A stretch of DNA of 64,000 nt from Prochlorococcus marinus XMU1412 (GCF_017696315.1 NZ_JAAORJ010000004.1:320519-384518); one strand, 5' to 3'. Shown: positions 30,736 to 42,682, numbered from the stretch's first letter. Notes: generated by a model from the sequence alone, not told the origin. Numbers and translations are program-made.

Positions 30736-30930
30736 TTATGACTTGAGAGAATCTTTTAAATCAAACTTTTCAGCTTTTTCAATTTGACACTCAGTATCAT
30801 CTTCAGCACATTTGATTTCAGCTTTTTTGTTCATGTGGCCACTACAACCGCCTGCTATAACTGGTAAACCGGTCGTAGCCGTAAAACCAGTTAAACATGC
30901 AAAAGCTATATAAGGAAAAAGTCTTTTCAT
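30736..30930 (-). CDS. small exported Cys-rich protein, 64 aa
   Basis: A hydrophobic signal region (about residues 3 to 26, ending LPVIAGGCSG) is followed by a charged mature part with CAEDDTECQIEKAEKFD. The GGC could be a lipobox, making it a lipoprotein, but a simple signal peptide is equally possible. An HLR1-like box lies 3 bases upstream of the ATG. Confidence 0.65.
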   Translation of the reverse strand: MKRLFPYIAFACLTGFTATTGLPVIAGGCSGHMNKKAEIKCAEDDTECQIEKAEKFDLKDSLKS

Positions 30931-30933
30931 TTA

Positions 30934-30951
30934 ATTGTTACTTTATGTAAA
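30934..30951 (-). promoter_or_regulatory. HLR1-like box at the exported Cys protein gene
   Basis: On the minus strand TTTACATA-AA-GTAACAAT: the first half-site matches KTTACAWW fully, the second with one mismatch. It ends only 3 bases before the start codon, which would fit repression by RpaB in low light. Confidence 0.45.
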
Positions 30952-31131
30952 TTTATTATGTTGCATAAAAAACTCAAGTGTGAGTAGCTGATAATTCGCG
31001 TGCACCCTATACCAATCATCTAAAGTGATTTAGCAAACCTATGAGTTTTATATTTATCTGAGTATTTTTACTTATATGTTGAGTTGAAGACTTTAAATAA
31101 TTAATGTTTGTTTTGGGTTTATATATAAGTC

Positions 31132-31287
31132 ATGGATAAAGAACATTTAATTGATTTAATATCTAGCAGCATTATTTCTGAGATTAAAGATCTCGAAATT
31201 AATGAGGAAAAATTGATTGCAAATAATTATTTAAATAATCTGAATTTAAATCAGCTTAGAATAATTTCTAAAGAATTTATTTTGTAA
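31132..31287 (+). CDS. small helical protein, paralogue of 4149, 51 aa
   Basis: MDKEHLIDLISSSIISEIKD at the start and LNLNQLRIISKEFIL at the end match the 51-residue product at 4149. The middle is diverged and acidic. Soluble, helical, function unknown. Confidence 0.75.
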   Translation: MDKEHLIDLISSSIISEIKDLEINEEKLIANNYLNNLNLNQLRIISKEFIL

Positions 31288-31369
31288 TTTTTATTGAATA
31301 TTTATTTAAATAAATGAGATTTTCTTTACTATCATTTGAATTTTAATAAGTTAATACCTTTTAATTAAT

Positions 31370-31555
31370 ATGAATGATTCAGAAGAATTTAAACCTAGCC
31401 TTAAACAAATAAATGAGGATATCAGACCTACATGGGAAGATATCAAAAAACAATCAGAAGTTTTAGTTAACAAACTTGGTTGCCCTAGATCATTTGTAGG
31501 AGGGATGCTTCATGCAATAGCAAGCGACTTCTCTGATATGAAAACTTGGGAATAA
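31370..31555 (+). CDS. hypothetical protein, 61 aa
   Basis: A soluble protein with an acidic head and a conserved-looking segment LGCPRSFVGGMLHAIASDF. Directly adjoined by the next gene (TAA then ATG). No family recognised. Confidence 0.65.
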   Translation: MNDSEEFKPSLKQINEDIRPTWEDIKKQSEVLVNKLGCPRSFVGGMLHAIASDFSDMKTWE

Positions 31556-31705
31556 ATGAAAAACTTATTACTTACACCACTTTTCAAACTATTCAAAAAA
31601 AGCACTTTTCTCTTATCACTAAATCAAAACTCGTGCCCTGTTTTAGATGCTGAAGACATAAAAAAGCAAGAACAGAAAGAAGCTATTGAAAGGTTGTACC
31701 CGTAA
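31556..31705 (+). CDS. hypothetical small protein, 49 aa
   Basis: Begins directly after the stop of the preceding gene, so it is translationally linked. A basic, moderately hydrophobic N-terminal half (LLLTPLFKLFKKSTFLLSL) precedes a charged helix (DIKKQEQKEAIERLYP). Last gene before the intact EVE promoter. Confidence 0.55.
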   Translation: MKNLLLTPLFKLFKKSTFLLSLNQNSCPVLDAEDIKKQEQKEAIERLYP

Positions 31706-31759
31706 ACTTTTAACAGAAATGATCAGATCATATATACGATGCAGCACGGTCCTATGCAC

Positions 31760-31880
31760 CCCCATGCCACCCATTACTTTCCTAAATAGAAGCTTTAATG
31801 GATAATGATTTTATAAAGGCAAATCTTATATTTCATTCACGATTCATTCACGATTTGCAATATTCTCCTAATCCCTTGAT
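31760..31880 (+). promoter_or_regulatory. promoter and leader of the intact EVE gene (copy 3)
   Basis: CCCCATGCCACCCATTACTT to the ATG is the reference for copies 1 and 2. It contains CCTAAATAGA, GGATAAT and a perfect tandem repeat of CATTCACGATT (31834 to 31844 and 31845 to 31855), 25 bases before the ATG. An 11-base period suits binding of an OmpR/PhoB-type regulator on one face of the helix. Confidence 0.65.
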
Positions 31881-32339
31881 ATGACTGAGATAAACTACTG
31901 GCTAATGAAGAGTGAGCCTGATGCTTACAGCATAGATACTCTAAAAAATGACGGTGTAACTTTATGGGATGGAATAAGAAATTATCAGGCTCGAAATTTT
32001 ATGAGAAAAATGAATAAAGGAGATAAAGTTTTTTTCTATCATTCGAATTGTAAACCCCCAGGTATTGTCGGACTTATGGAGGTAATAGAGCTAAATATTG
32101 TTGATCCTACTCAATTTGATCAAGATTCAAAATATTTTGATCCAAAATCGAAACCTGATAATCCGAGGTGGGATTGTGTAAAAGTAGAATATAAATTTAA
32201 ATCAGATAAGATTTTAAGTTTACCTGAATTAAAGACTTTATTTAATGAAGATGAGTTATTAGTCGTAAAAAAAGGAAATAGATTATCTATAATACCTGTC
32301 AGAAACGACATCGCAAAAATACTACTAGAAAAAATATAA
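31881..32339 (+). CDS. EVE domain-containing protein
   Basis: A 152-residue single-domain EVE protein. The opening NYWLMKSEPDAYSID, then LWDGIRNYQARNFM and GDKVFFYHSN are family hallmarks. EVE domains share the PUA-like/YTH fold and bind modified bases, mostly in nucleic acid; some take part in defence, others in translation. Its 5' end has two displaced copies upstream (26541, 28231), making it a probable insertion hotspot. It marks the start of the conserved gene order. Confidence 0.92.
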   Translation: MTEINYWLMKSEPDAYSIDTLKNDGVTLWDGIRNYQARNFMRKMNKGDKVFFYHSNCKPPGIVGLMEVIELNIVDPTQFDQDSKYFDPKSKPDNPRWDCVKVEYKFKSDKILSLPELKTLFNEDELLVVKKGNRLSIIPVRNDIAKILLEKI

Positions 32340-32345
32340 AAATTT

Positions 32346-32597
32346 TTAATCCTCAAAATTCATCGAAAACATATTGCCAATGTAGAGTCTCGTTAAATCC
32401 CTAGTTTGAAATCCTTTTTGCATCAAAAATCCTGCAATAGCAGCTTGTATTATCCTGTATTGATCCCAGTTAGGATGCTCCTCAACGAATTCTTTCATAG
32501 CCTTTTGAAGATTTTCCTGAAGTTCACATTTGAAACTTATTACTTCATCTTTATGATTTAATACTTTTGAATTTTTGTCGTAATTTAATTCTTGCAT
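32346..32597 (-). CDS. DUF2811 family protein
   Basis: An 83-residue cyanobacterial DUF2811 protein (VISFKCELQENLQKAMKEFV, HPNWDQYRIIQAAIAGFLMQ and GFQTRDLTRLYIGNMF match the family). Probably a small helical protein; function unknown. Converges with the EVE gene, 6 bases apart. Confidence 0.8.
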   Translation of the reverse strand: MQELNYDKNSKVLNHKDEVISFKCELQENLQKAMKEFVEEHPNWDQYRIIQAAIAGFLMQKGFQTRDLTRLYIGNMFSMNFED

Positions 32598-32794
32598 ATT
32601 GAAAAAACTTTTTGAAATTTAAATCTACAAGATGTAGTTTTCTCCAAAATTACTAAATCGTCAACAAGCATTATTTAAGAGACAGTCTCAAGTTATAGAA
32701 TGACGAGAATTCAGTCATAAATAGGGTAGTCATGGAAATTAATTTTGTAAAATTAAACTTTACTCAAATATAAAGATTTATGTAAGATCAGAAG

Positions 32795-32857
32795 TTTTCC
32801 ACATGCTTTAGATAATCAGATATTTTAAAAAAAAATACTGTGGAAAAGTTGTGAAAA
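32795..32857. promoter_or_regulatory. pair of DnaA boxes in a gene-free stretch
   Basis: TTTTCCACA (32795 to 32803) and its inverse TGTGGAAAA (32839 to 32847) are perfect copies of the 9-mer used at cyanobacterial origins, followed by a near-match TTGTGAAAA (32849 to 32857). The stretch 32598 to 32910 has no gene. With only two good boxes this is more likely a DnaA-binding regulatory site than the origin. GAGACAGTCTC at 32681 is a short palindrome. Confidence 0.5.
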
Positions 32858-32910
32858 AAATTTTTTTGGAGGGGGAAATATTTTCTAAAATTTCCAAATT
32901 TATTTATCTT

Positions 32911-33282
32911 TTAATCCATTGATTCCCACATGTTTTTTATTTCATAAAATAAATTTTGTGCAATTGGTATCGGCCAATACATTTCAAAGGATCTAGTTTG
33001 GTCTTGACTTTCAAAAACAAACCTTAAACTCCATTCATTTTTTTTTCCCTCTAAATGAATATACCAAGGTAATTGTTCTAATTCTAAAGTAATAAATTCT
33101 TCATCCATTAGTTCATCTTTGATAACTAATAGTTGTTCATTAATTCTTAACAGTAGAAGGTACAGTGAATTGAATTCACTTTTTTGTAACTCGATTGACC
33201 AATTGTCTACACCAATCAAAAAGCAAAATTTGCCTTTTTTTAAATCTTTAAGTAATCTCCATCTTTTTTGGTCTTTTACCAA
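32911..33282 (-). CDS. DUF1818 family protein
   Basis: A 123-residue protein conserved in cyanobacteria and plastids (DUF1818). W-rich beta segments are visible (NWSIELQKSEFNSLYLLLLR, LPWYIHLEG, WSLRFVFE). It starts 2 bases after rpoZ, so they are one operon. Function unknown. Confidence 0.8.
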   Translation of the reverse strand: MVKDQKRWRLLKDLKKGKFCFLIGVDNWSIELQKSEFNSLYLLLLRINEQLLVIKDELMDEEFITLELEQLPWYIHLEGKKNEWSLRFVFESQDQTRSFEMYWPIPIAQNLFYEIKNMWESMD

Positions 33283-33284
33283 AA

Positions 33285-33521
33285 TTAGCCTGGAAGTAAA
33301 TCTGGTTGATCCTGCTCATCACTTAGTTCAATAATTGACCTTTGAACAGGTTTAATAGTTGATTCTTCTAATAAGCCATCAAAATCATCAAAACGTCTTT
33401 GTTTCGCTCTGAAAGCAATTTTCACTGTAGTTAAATATCTATTAGTTGATTTTCTTATCAAGCTTTCGCCTCTCTTTGCAAGATCATTAGAATCAATCCC
33501 TGTATTATTGGATATGTTCAT
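33285..33521 (-). CDS. rpoZ: DNA-directed RNA polymerase omega subunit
   Basis: The ATG at 33521 gives a 78-residue omega subunit beginning [20 protein letters not shown]; an ATG at 33551 would add 10 hydrophobic residues foreign to the family. The ANRYLTT-type motif is seen as [19 protein letters not shown]. Omega supports assembly of RNA polymerase and, in cyanobacteria, its sigma-factor use. First gene of an operon with DUF1818. Confidence 0.85.
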   Translation of the reverse strand: MNISNNTGIDSNDLAKRGESLIRKSTNRYLTTVKIAFRAKQRRFDDFDGLLEESTIKPVQRSIIELSDEQDQPDLLPG

Positions 33522-33620
33522 TAAAAATAAATTTTTTACTATAAAATACATTTTACAGTTTATTCGACCGTTTCAAAACATAAATTACAAAAAGAACTTA
33601 ATTAATTTAAATAATTTCAT

Positions 33621-35189
33621 ATGGAAGAAAGTTTATCTGGAACACTTGCTATCGATTTAGGGAACACTAATACTGTTGTTGCTTTTCAAGATCAAAAAGA
33701 TATAAATTCTGTTTTAGTTGAAATACCGAATATTACATCATCTCCAGGAGTTATTCCTTCAGCAGTTTGGTTCGAGGAACCTTCAAAGATTACTAAAATT
33801 GGTATTAGTGCTCTAAAGATGAAAGATAATACAAATTCTGATTTATTTTTTCATTCGAACTTTAAAAGATTAATTGGAAATTCTATTGAAAAAAATAACC
33901 AAAAAAACATTTTAAACCCTAATGAATGTGGCGAAAAATTTTTTCAAATTTTGTGGGCAAACATTCCGCAAAAGTATGAGATCAAAAGACTTGTTTTAAC
34001 TGCCCCGATAGATACATATAAGGGATACAGAGAATGGTTAATTAACCTTTGCGAAGAAATATCTGTAGATGAAATAGCCCTTGTTGATGAGCCTACTGCG
34101 GCAAGTTTAGGCATAAATGTACCATTTGGCTCAAAAATTATGACATTAGATATTGGAGGAAGTACAGTCGATATGAATATAGTCAAAATAGAAGGAGGAG
34201 AAGGAAAATCTGGTCCAATAGCTGAACTTTTAAAATTTAAAGGTAATGATGTAAGCTCAATTTCAAAACAAAAAATAAGGTGTGCTGAAATAATTGGAAA
34301 AACAGGCTCAAAAATTGGTGGGAAAGATATTGATCAATGGATAGTTGATTATTTTATTCCAGGTAATAATTATATTAATAATCTTTCAAAGGCAGAAAAA
34401 ATAAAATGTAAACTCAGCTCATCTGTAATCAAATATGAAAATAAATATCCAATAAAATTATTTACTGAACAAAATAAAGAAAATGAATATTACCTAAGTA
34501 AAGAAATATTTGAGAAAATACTCATTGCCAATAATCTTCTTAATCACCTCAACTCTTTACTAAAAGATTTATTAAATCAAGCAAGAGGTAAATTTTGCAC
34601 AGTTGAAGACTTAAATGCAATTGTTTTGGTTGGTGGAGGAACTCAAATACCATTGATTAAAGAATGGATAACAAAAAAAATTCCGAAAATTCAAATAAAG
34701 ACGCCACCTCCTATTGAATCAATAGCTTTGGGTGCTTTAGCAATGACCCCTGGGGTAAAAATTAAAGACATTTTGAACAAAGGATTATCTATAAGATTAT
34801 TTAATAAAAGAGAGCAAAAACACTTTTGGCATCCTATTTTTTGCAAAGGTCAAACATGGCCAACAGAAACACCCTTTAAACTGATCCTTCAAGCCAGTAA
34901 AAAGAATCAAAAAATATTCGAAATAATAATTGGTGAGACACAAAAAGAAAGAGCATATGATGTTATTTATGAAAATGGATTACCAAAGTTATCAGAGATT
35001 CAAAATGAAGAAGAAATCATAAAATGGGACAAAAAACCATTTAAAATATTGTTAAAAAATAAATCTAATACTGGGGAAGACACCTTAAAACTTTTTTTTA
35101 AAATTACGAAAAATGCTGATTTATCAGTTAAGTGTTTCGATATTAAAGATGAATTTTTTGGAGAATATAATTTAGGAAATATCTTCTGA
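33621..35189 (+). CDS. Hsp70-like protein with divergent C-terminus
   Basis: A 522-residue protein with the actin-like ATPase domain: phosphate 1 IDLGNTNTVVAF (about residue 11), VDEPTAASLG, phosphate 2 LDIGGSTVDM (about residue 176) and the adenosine motif VLVGGGTQIP (about residue 337). Canonical DnaK is about 640 residues with a full substrate-binding domain and lid; here only about 130 residues follow the ATPase, so the lid is missing. Probably a specialised chaperone rather than the housekeeping DnaK. Confidence 0.82.
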   Translation: MEESLSGTLAIDLGNTNTVVAFQDQKDINSVLVEIPNITSSPGVIPSAVWFEEPSKITKIGISALKMKDNTNSDLFFHSNFKRLIGNSIEKNNQKNILNPNECGEKFFQILWANIPQKYEIKRLVLTAPIDTYKGYREWLINLCEEISVDEIALVDEPTAASLGINVPFGSKIMTLDIGGSTVDMNIVKIEGGEGKSGPIAELLKFKGNDVSSISKQKIRCAEIIGKTGSKIGGKDIDQWIVDYFIPGNNYINNLSKAEKIKCKLSSSVIKYENKYPIKLFTEQNKENEYYLSKEIFEKILIANNLLNHLNSLLKDLLNQARGKFCTVEDLNAIVLVGGGTQIPLIKEWITKKIPKIQIKTPPPIESIALGALAMTPGVKIKDILNKGLSIRLFNKREQKHFWHPIFCKGQTWPTETPFKLILQASKKNQKIFEIIIGETQKERAYDVIYENGLPKLSEIQNEEEIIKWDKKPFKILLKNKSNTGEDTLKLFFKITKNADLSVKCFDIKDEFFGEYNLGNIF

Positions 35190-35196
35190 AAGATAG

Positions 35197-35733
35197 CTAT
35201 TCAAGGAAAACTCCTTCTTCATTATCAACATTATTTAAACGTAAACTAATACTTTCAATTTTACTAGTTGGCACTTTTTTACCACAAAAATCTGGTTGAA
35301 TAGGTAATTCTCTATGACCTCTATCTACCATTACTAATAACATAACTCTTTGAGGTCTGCCCCATGAATACAAAGCATCCATTGCAGCTCTTATTGTTCT
35401 ACCTGTGTAAATTACATCATCTATTAAAAGAATTTCTTGTTTCTCAATAGGAGTTGGAATATCTGCAGCTTGTATTAGACGAGTTCCAACTCTATTTTGG
35501 TCATCTCTATAAAAAGTTGGATCAATTGTTCCTTTTCTAACTCTTAAACCTGTTCTAGAGAATAATTCCTTTTCTAGCACTTCGGTCAGCTCAATTCCTC
35601 TAGTCGGGATACCAACCAATAGAAGGTTATCCAGTTTTTTTACTTTTTCGATAATTTCGCAAGCTAAACGCGAAATGGTTTTTCTAAGCTCAACTTCAGT
35701 AAGTATTACGATCTTTTTTGTCTTCTTGGACAT
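35197..35733 (-). CDS. pyrR: PyrR, bifunctional pyr regulator/uracil phosphoribosyltransferase
   Basis: A 178-residue PyrR. The PRPP-binding motif LLIDDVIYTGRTIRAAMDAL (about residues 100 to 119) is complete, and VGIPTRGIELT and TFYRDD loops match the family. It makes UMP from uracil and PRPP; in many bacteria it also attenuates pyr mRNA, which cannot be judged here. Converges with the Hsp70-like gene. Confidence 0.92.
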   Translation of the reverse strand: MSKKTKKIVILTEVELRKTISRLACEIIEKVKKLDNLLLVGIPTRGIELTEVLEKELFSRTGLRVRKGTIDPTFYRDDQNRVGTRLIQAADIPTPIEKQEILLIDDVIYTGRTIRAAMDALYSWGRPQRVMLLVMVDRGHRELPIQPDFCGKKVPTSKIESISLRLNNVDNEEGVFLE

Positions 35734-35870
35734 GATTTATCAAGAAATAAAATTAATCTAATATTTTCATAAATTAGCAAAAGCTAACTATGTTAAATAT
35801 AAATTGTTAAAGAGTAACGTTTGAAGCTAAATTTAAGGTTGGATCAGTTAACAATGAATTTGATCTAAAT

Positions 35871-37493
35871 ATGTCAAAGATTAGCAGCAAAAATATAAAA
35901 AGATTAAGTGTTCCTCAGAGCCCTGTAGTTCTTGCAATACTAGATGGATGGGGATATCGAAAAGAAAAAACAGATAATGCCATAAAAAGTGCCAGTACAC
36001 CAATCATGGATTCATTATGGCATGCTTACCCCCACACCCTTATAAGTGCTAGTGGATCTGAGGTAGGCCTCCCAGATGGTCAAATGGGCAATTCAGAAGT
36101 AGGGCACCTCACAATTGGTTCGGGAAGAATAATACAACAAGAACTTGTAAGGATTACAAATATTGTAAAAAATAATCAACTAGGCTTGATAAATGAGTTA
36201 AAAGAGATGGCTGATTCATTAAAGAAAAATAATTCTACTTTGCATATCACGGGATTATGTTCCGATGGTGGAGTTCATAGTCATATCGATCATTTATTAG
36301 GTTTAATAAAATGGGCATCTGATAATAAACTTAAAAAAGTTGCAATCCATATTATTACTGATGGAAGAGACACTCCTGCAAAAAGTGCCTCGAAATATCT
36401 AAAGCAAATAGAATCATGTATAAAAAAATTTAACGTAGGCGAAATAGCTTCCATATGCGGAAGATACTGGATAATGGATAGAAATCTTTTATGGGATAGA
36501 ACAGAAAAAGCATATTCTAATTTGACTGATCCTGATATTCAAATAACAAATATTTCTCCCAAAGATTACATAGAAAAAAGTTATGCAAAAAACATTACCG
36601 ATGAATTTATAGAGCCCATAAGAATGTCTGAAAACTATCTTAAAGATGGGGATAGTTTGATTTGCTTTAACTTTCGTCCTGATAGAGCAAGACAAATAGT
36701 CAAATCCCTTTCGATCAATGAATTCTCAGACTTTGAAAGAAAAAACTATCCAAATCTAGATTTTGTTACTTTTACTCAATATGATCCGAGCTTTCCCGTT
36801 AAAGTTGCATTTCCTCCTGAATCACTCAATAATTTTATAGGCCAAATAGTGTCAGAAAACGGACTCAAACAATACAGAACCGCGGAAACTGAAAAATATC
36901 CTCACGTAACATACTTTTTCAATGGAGGAGTTGAAATACCTTTACCTGGAGAAGAGAGACATTTGATTCCATCTCCAAGAGTCGCAACTTATGATATGGA
37001 ACCCGAAATGTCTGCGGAGGAATTAACTATTAGTTGCTCTAAAGCAATTAAAAGCGGGAATTATGCTTTTGTTGTAATCAATTTTGCCAATCCTGATATG
37101 GTTGGTCATACAGGCAACATGGATGCAACAATTAAAGCTATAGAAAAAGTAGATAAATGTGTAGGTCAAATAGTTAATGCTACTGGAGAAATGGGCGGGA
37201 GCATTGTAATTACAGCCGATCATGGTAACGCAGAGGTAATGAAAGGATCTGAAGGAGAACCATGGACAGCACACACAATAAATAAAGTTCCATTAATTTT
37301 GATTGAAGGAGAAAAAAGAAAAATACCAAATATGGGAAATGAAATTAATTTAAGAGAAAACGCGGGCTTAGCAGATATTGCTCCCACTTTATTGCAATTA
37401 TTAAATCTACCAATACCAAGAGAAATGACAGGCAAATCGCTTATTCAAGAAATTGAATTAAAGGGTTATAATAAGGTGGTTCAACACGTTTAA
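35871..37493 (+). CDS. gpmI: 2,3-bisphosphoglycerate-independent phosphoglycerate mutase
   Basis: A 540-residue metalloenzyme of glycolysis/gluconeogenesis that interconverts 3- and 2-phosphoglycerate. Metal and catalytic motifs: LDGWGYR near residue 25, the phospho-serine loop [11 protein letters not shown] near residue 76, DGRDTPAKS, and the C-terminal [10 protein letters not shown] near residue 447. Full length for the family. The secG gene follows 22 bases later. Confidence 0.95.
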   Translation: MSKISSKNIKRLSVPQSPVVLAILDGWGYRKEKTDNAIKSASTPIMDSLWHAYPHTLISASGSEVGLPDGQMGNSEVGHLTIGSGRIIQQELVRITNIVKNNQLGLINELKEMADSLKKNNSTLHITGLCSDGGVHSHIDHLLGLIKWASDNKLKKVAIHIITDGRDTPAKSASKYLKQIESCIKKFNVGEIASICGRYWIMDRNLLWDRTEKAYSNLTDPDIQITNISPKDYIEKSYAKNITDEFIEPIRMSENYLKDGDSLICFNFRPDRARQIVKSLSINEFSDFERKNYPNLDFVTFTQYDPSFPVKVAFPPESLNNFIGQIVSENGLKQYRTAETEKYPHVTYFFNGGVEIPLPGEERHLIPSPRVATYDMEPEMSAEELTISCSKAIKSGNYAFVVINFANPDMVGHTGNMDATIKAIEKVDKCVGQIVNATGEMGGSIVITADHGNAEVMKGSEGEPWTAHTINKVPLILIEGEKRKIPNMGNEINLRENAGLADIAPTLLQLLNLPIPREMTGKSLIQEIELKGYNKVVQHV

Positions 37494-37515
37494 AGTTAAT
37501 AAAATTTTTTAAACA

Positions 37516-37743
37516 ATGATTCAAATTATTAGTTGGATTTGGGTATTTTCTGGAGTTCTTCTCATACTCTTAGTTTTACTTCATAGTCCTAAAGGTGATG
37601 GAATGGGAGGAATAGCCGCCAGTGGAAGCTCAATGTTCAACAGCGCAAGTAGTGCAGAAGCCTCGCTAAACAAAATAACTTGGACTTTTTTAGTGATATT
37701 TTTGTCTCTCGCAATTATTCTTAGCGCTGGTTGGATTTCGTAA
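37516..37743 (+). CDS. secG: protein translocase subunit SecG
   Basis: A 75-residue SecG with two membrane spans (about residues 2 to 24 and 52 to 73) and the connecting loop HSPKGDGMGGIAASGSSMFN, characteristic of the family. Auxiliary subunit of the SecYEG channel. In one transcript with gpmI, ended by the hairpin at 37755. Confidence 0.92.
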   Translation: MIQIISWIWVFSGVLLILLVLLHSPKGDGMGGIAASGSSMFNSASSAEASLNKITWTFLVIFLSLAIILSAGWIS

Positions 37744-37754
37744 AAGTTCAATAA

Positions 37755-37784
37755 AAAAGGGACCATTTTTGAATGATCCCTTTT
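37755..37784. terminator. bidirectional terminator between secG and groL
   Basis: AAAAGGGACCAT and ATGATCCCTTTT form a stem with one mismatch; the A- and T-runs let it serve both convergent genes. Confidence 0.85.
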
Positions 37785-37812
37785 AAAAATTTATTAAAAA
37801 ACTATTGTTTAG

Positions 37813-39477
<1,665 letters not shown>

Positions 39478-39501
39478 TTAATAATTTTTGAAACAAATAT
39501 T

Positions 39502-39813
39502 TTAGCTTACTACAGCTAAAATATCCTTTTCTGAGAGCAAGACATATTCATCTCCTCCCAATTTAATGTCTGTGCCAGCATATTTGCTGTACAAAACTTT
39601 ATCGCCAATACTCACTTCTGGAGTTTGTCGAGAACCATCGTCATTAAGTTTGCCAGGGCCCACCTGAGCAACTTCTCCAACCTGTGGTTTTTCTTTAGCT
39701 GAATCAGGCAAAAGGATGCCCCCAGCAGTTTTTTCCTCAGATGCGGAAACTTTAATAAATATTCTATCTCCCAGTGGTTTTACTGTAGAGACTGTAAGTG
39801 AAACAGCTGCCAT
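39502..39813 (-). CDS. groS: co-chaperonin GroES
   Basis: A 103-residue GroES, the lid of the GroEL cage. The mobile loop region ([19 protein letters not shown]) and VGPG and the C-terminal [11 protein letters not shown] are complete. Promoter region shared with the divergent atpD (39814 to 40031); I see no CIRCE repeat (TTAGCACTC) there. A GACGC/GCGTC hairpin lies at 39838 to 39850. Confidence 0.96.
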
Positions 39814-40028
39814 AGATTAATGGAGGATCATGATTGAGACGCTTTGCGTCATAAAAATGGAAAGAGAAGTTCTCCATCCGTATCATCAACAACATAATCT
39901 GCAAAGCGGCAATTAAACCATACTTAAACTGTGCGGGTGGCCGAACCCATTTAACGAATCTACCCATTAGGTGGTAGTATTTTCGGATTATGAGCTGTTT
40001 AAATCAGCTATTCATCACCAATCAATAA

Positions 40029-41492
<1,464 letters not shown>

Positions 41493-41532
41493 ATATTTAA
41501 ATATATTTTTAACCTTCAATAATTTTAAATTA

Positions 41533-41937
41533 ATGGCAATTTCTCTAAAAGTTTTAGCTCCTAATAAAAATGTTTATCAAGGCGAAGCTGAAGAAGTAAT
41601 CCTTCCTAGTACTACTGGTCAACTAGGTATACTACCAGGACACATCTCTTTAGTTACTGCTATAGATATTGGTGTTCTAAGGCTAAGAATGAATTCCCAG
41701 TGGAAATCGATAGCTCTTATGGGAGGCTTCGCTGAAATTGAATCAGATGAAGTTATAGTTTTAGTAAATAATGCTGAAATTGGTTCTGAAATTAATGTTC
41801 AAAATGCTGAAAAAGATCTTAAAGAAGCAAAATTAGCGATTAGCAAATTTACTGAAAATGAAAAAAATCCAGAGAAAATTAAAGCTTTGAAAGAGGTCTC
41901 AAAGGCTGAAGCTTGGATTCAAGCTGCAAAGAACTAA
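41533..41937 (+). CDS. atpC: ATP synthase subunit epsilon
   Basis: A 134-residue epsilon subunit. The N-terminal beta-sandwich includes [20 protein letters not shown], and the C-terminal two-helix part (about residues 95 to 134) can inhibit ATP hydrolysis. In one transcript with atpD. Confidence 0.95.
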   Translation: MAISLKVLAPNKNVYQGEAEEVILPSTTGQLGILPGHISLVTAIDIGVLRLRMNSQWKSIALMGGFAEIESDEVIVLVNNAEIGSEINVQNAEKDLKEAKLAISKFTENEKNPEKIKALKEVSKAEAWIQAAKN

Positions 41938-41940
41938 TAC

Positions 41941-42417
41941 TTAAGCGGTTCCACAAAAAGTTACTTCAGGAAACTTTAATTTGGCTTCTTCTAATCTTTT
42001 TGTTTTACCTTCTTCTTGCCAATAATTTATTACTTCAGTAGCTTTATTCAATATCTCTACTCTTTCGTTATCTGTAATCCAACCTTTATTCTCAAGCTCA
42101 CTTTTTAATTTTTCCCAAGCATCATCTCTTGGCCAAAAATAATAAGCAGTAAGTGGACTCGGGCCTCCACCTACTATTTGATCGACTGCTAAAGCAACAT
42201 TATCAGGTAACCACAATACTTTAATGATAAACCTTCCTTCGTCAGGCTTAGGGGTATAACCAGTAGGTACTCCATCTTCATCAATGGTGGCAGCTGCTAA
42301 TACAGCTGTGGCACCCATCATACCTGAATTAGGAGAAGAATTTTTAGACTTTGGGGCATCACTGTTTTTTCCCTTTTTTTCTGTTGAATTTTGATTTAAC
42401 TTATCTGATGAGGTCAT
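41941..42417 (-). CDS. ribosomal protein PSRP-3 / Ycf65
   Basis: A 158-residue protein. A low-complexity N-terminal part (about residues 1 to 55) precedes the conserved Ycf65 domain with [20 protein letters not shown] and [19 protein letters not shown]. Ycf65 (PSRP-3/cS23) is a 30S ribosomal protein of chloroplasts and cyanobacteria. The extended N-terminus is longer than in most homologues. Converges with atpC, 3 bases apart. Confidence 0.88.
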   Translation of the reverse strand: MTSSDKLNQNSTEKKGKNSDAPKSKNSSPNSGMMGATAVLAAATIDEDGVPTGYTPKPDEGRFIIKVLWLPDNVALAVDQIVGGGPSPLTAYYFWPRDDAWEKLKSELENKGWITDNERVEILNKATEVINYWQEEGKTKRLEEAKLKFPEVTFCGTA

Positions 42418-42523
42418 TCACTTGTTAATGTTTAATAAATAATTTATCAGTTTATGGTCACATTTTGATTGATTTATTCAAAATTTCTTGATTTTAGTTA
42501 TTGATAACATTTAAACAGGATTT

Positions 42524-42682
42524 TTATCTATCATGAGATACTTCATAAAAGTCATAAATAGTAGCTTCCAATGAATCCCAAAGATCTTTAGGAATATCGT
42601 TTTCTTCCGCAAACATGCCAAGCTGACTAGCTAAGCCTCTTGCTTGGGATAATTTCGAATCATATGAATCGGACTTGTTCAT
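42524..42682 (-). CDS. hypothetical small acidic protein, 52 aa
   Basis: A soluble, helical 52-residue protein (KLSQARGLASQLGMFAEEND, then LWDSLEATIYDFYEVSHDR). It lies 53 bases downstream of the aminopeptidase on the same strand. No family recognised, though its position in core genome suggests conservation. Confidence 0.7.
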   Translation of the reverse strand: MNKSDSYDSKLSQARGLASQLGMFAEENDIPKDLWDSLEATIYDFYEVSHDR

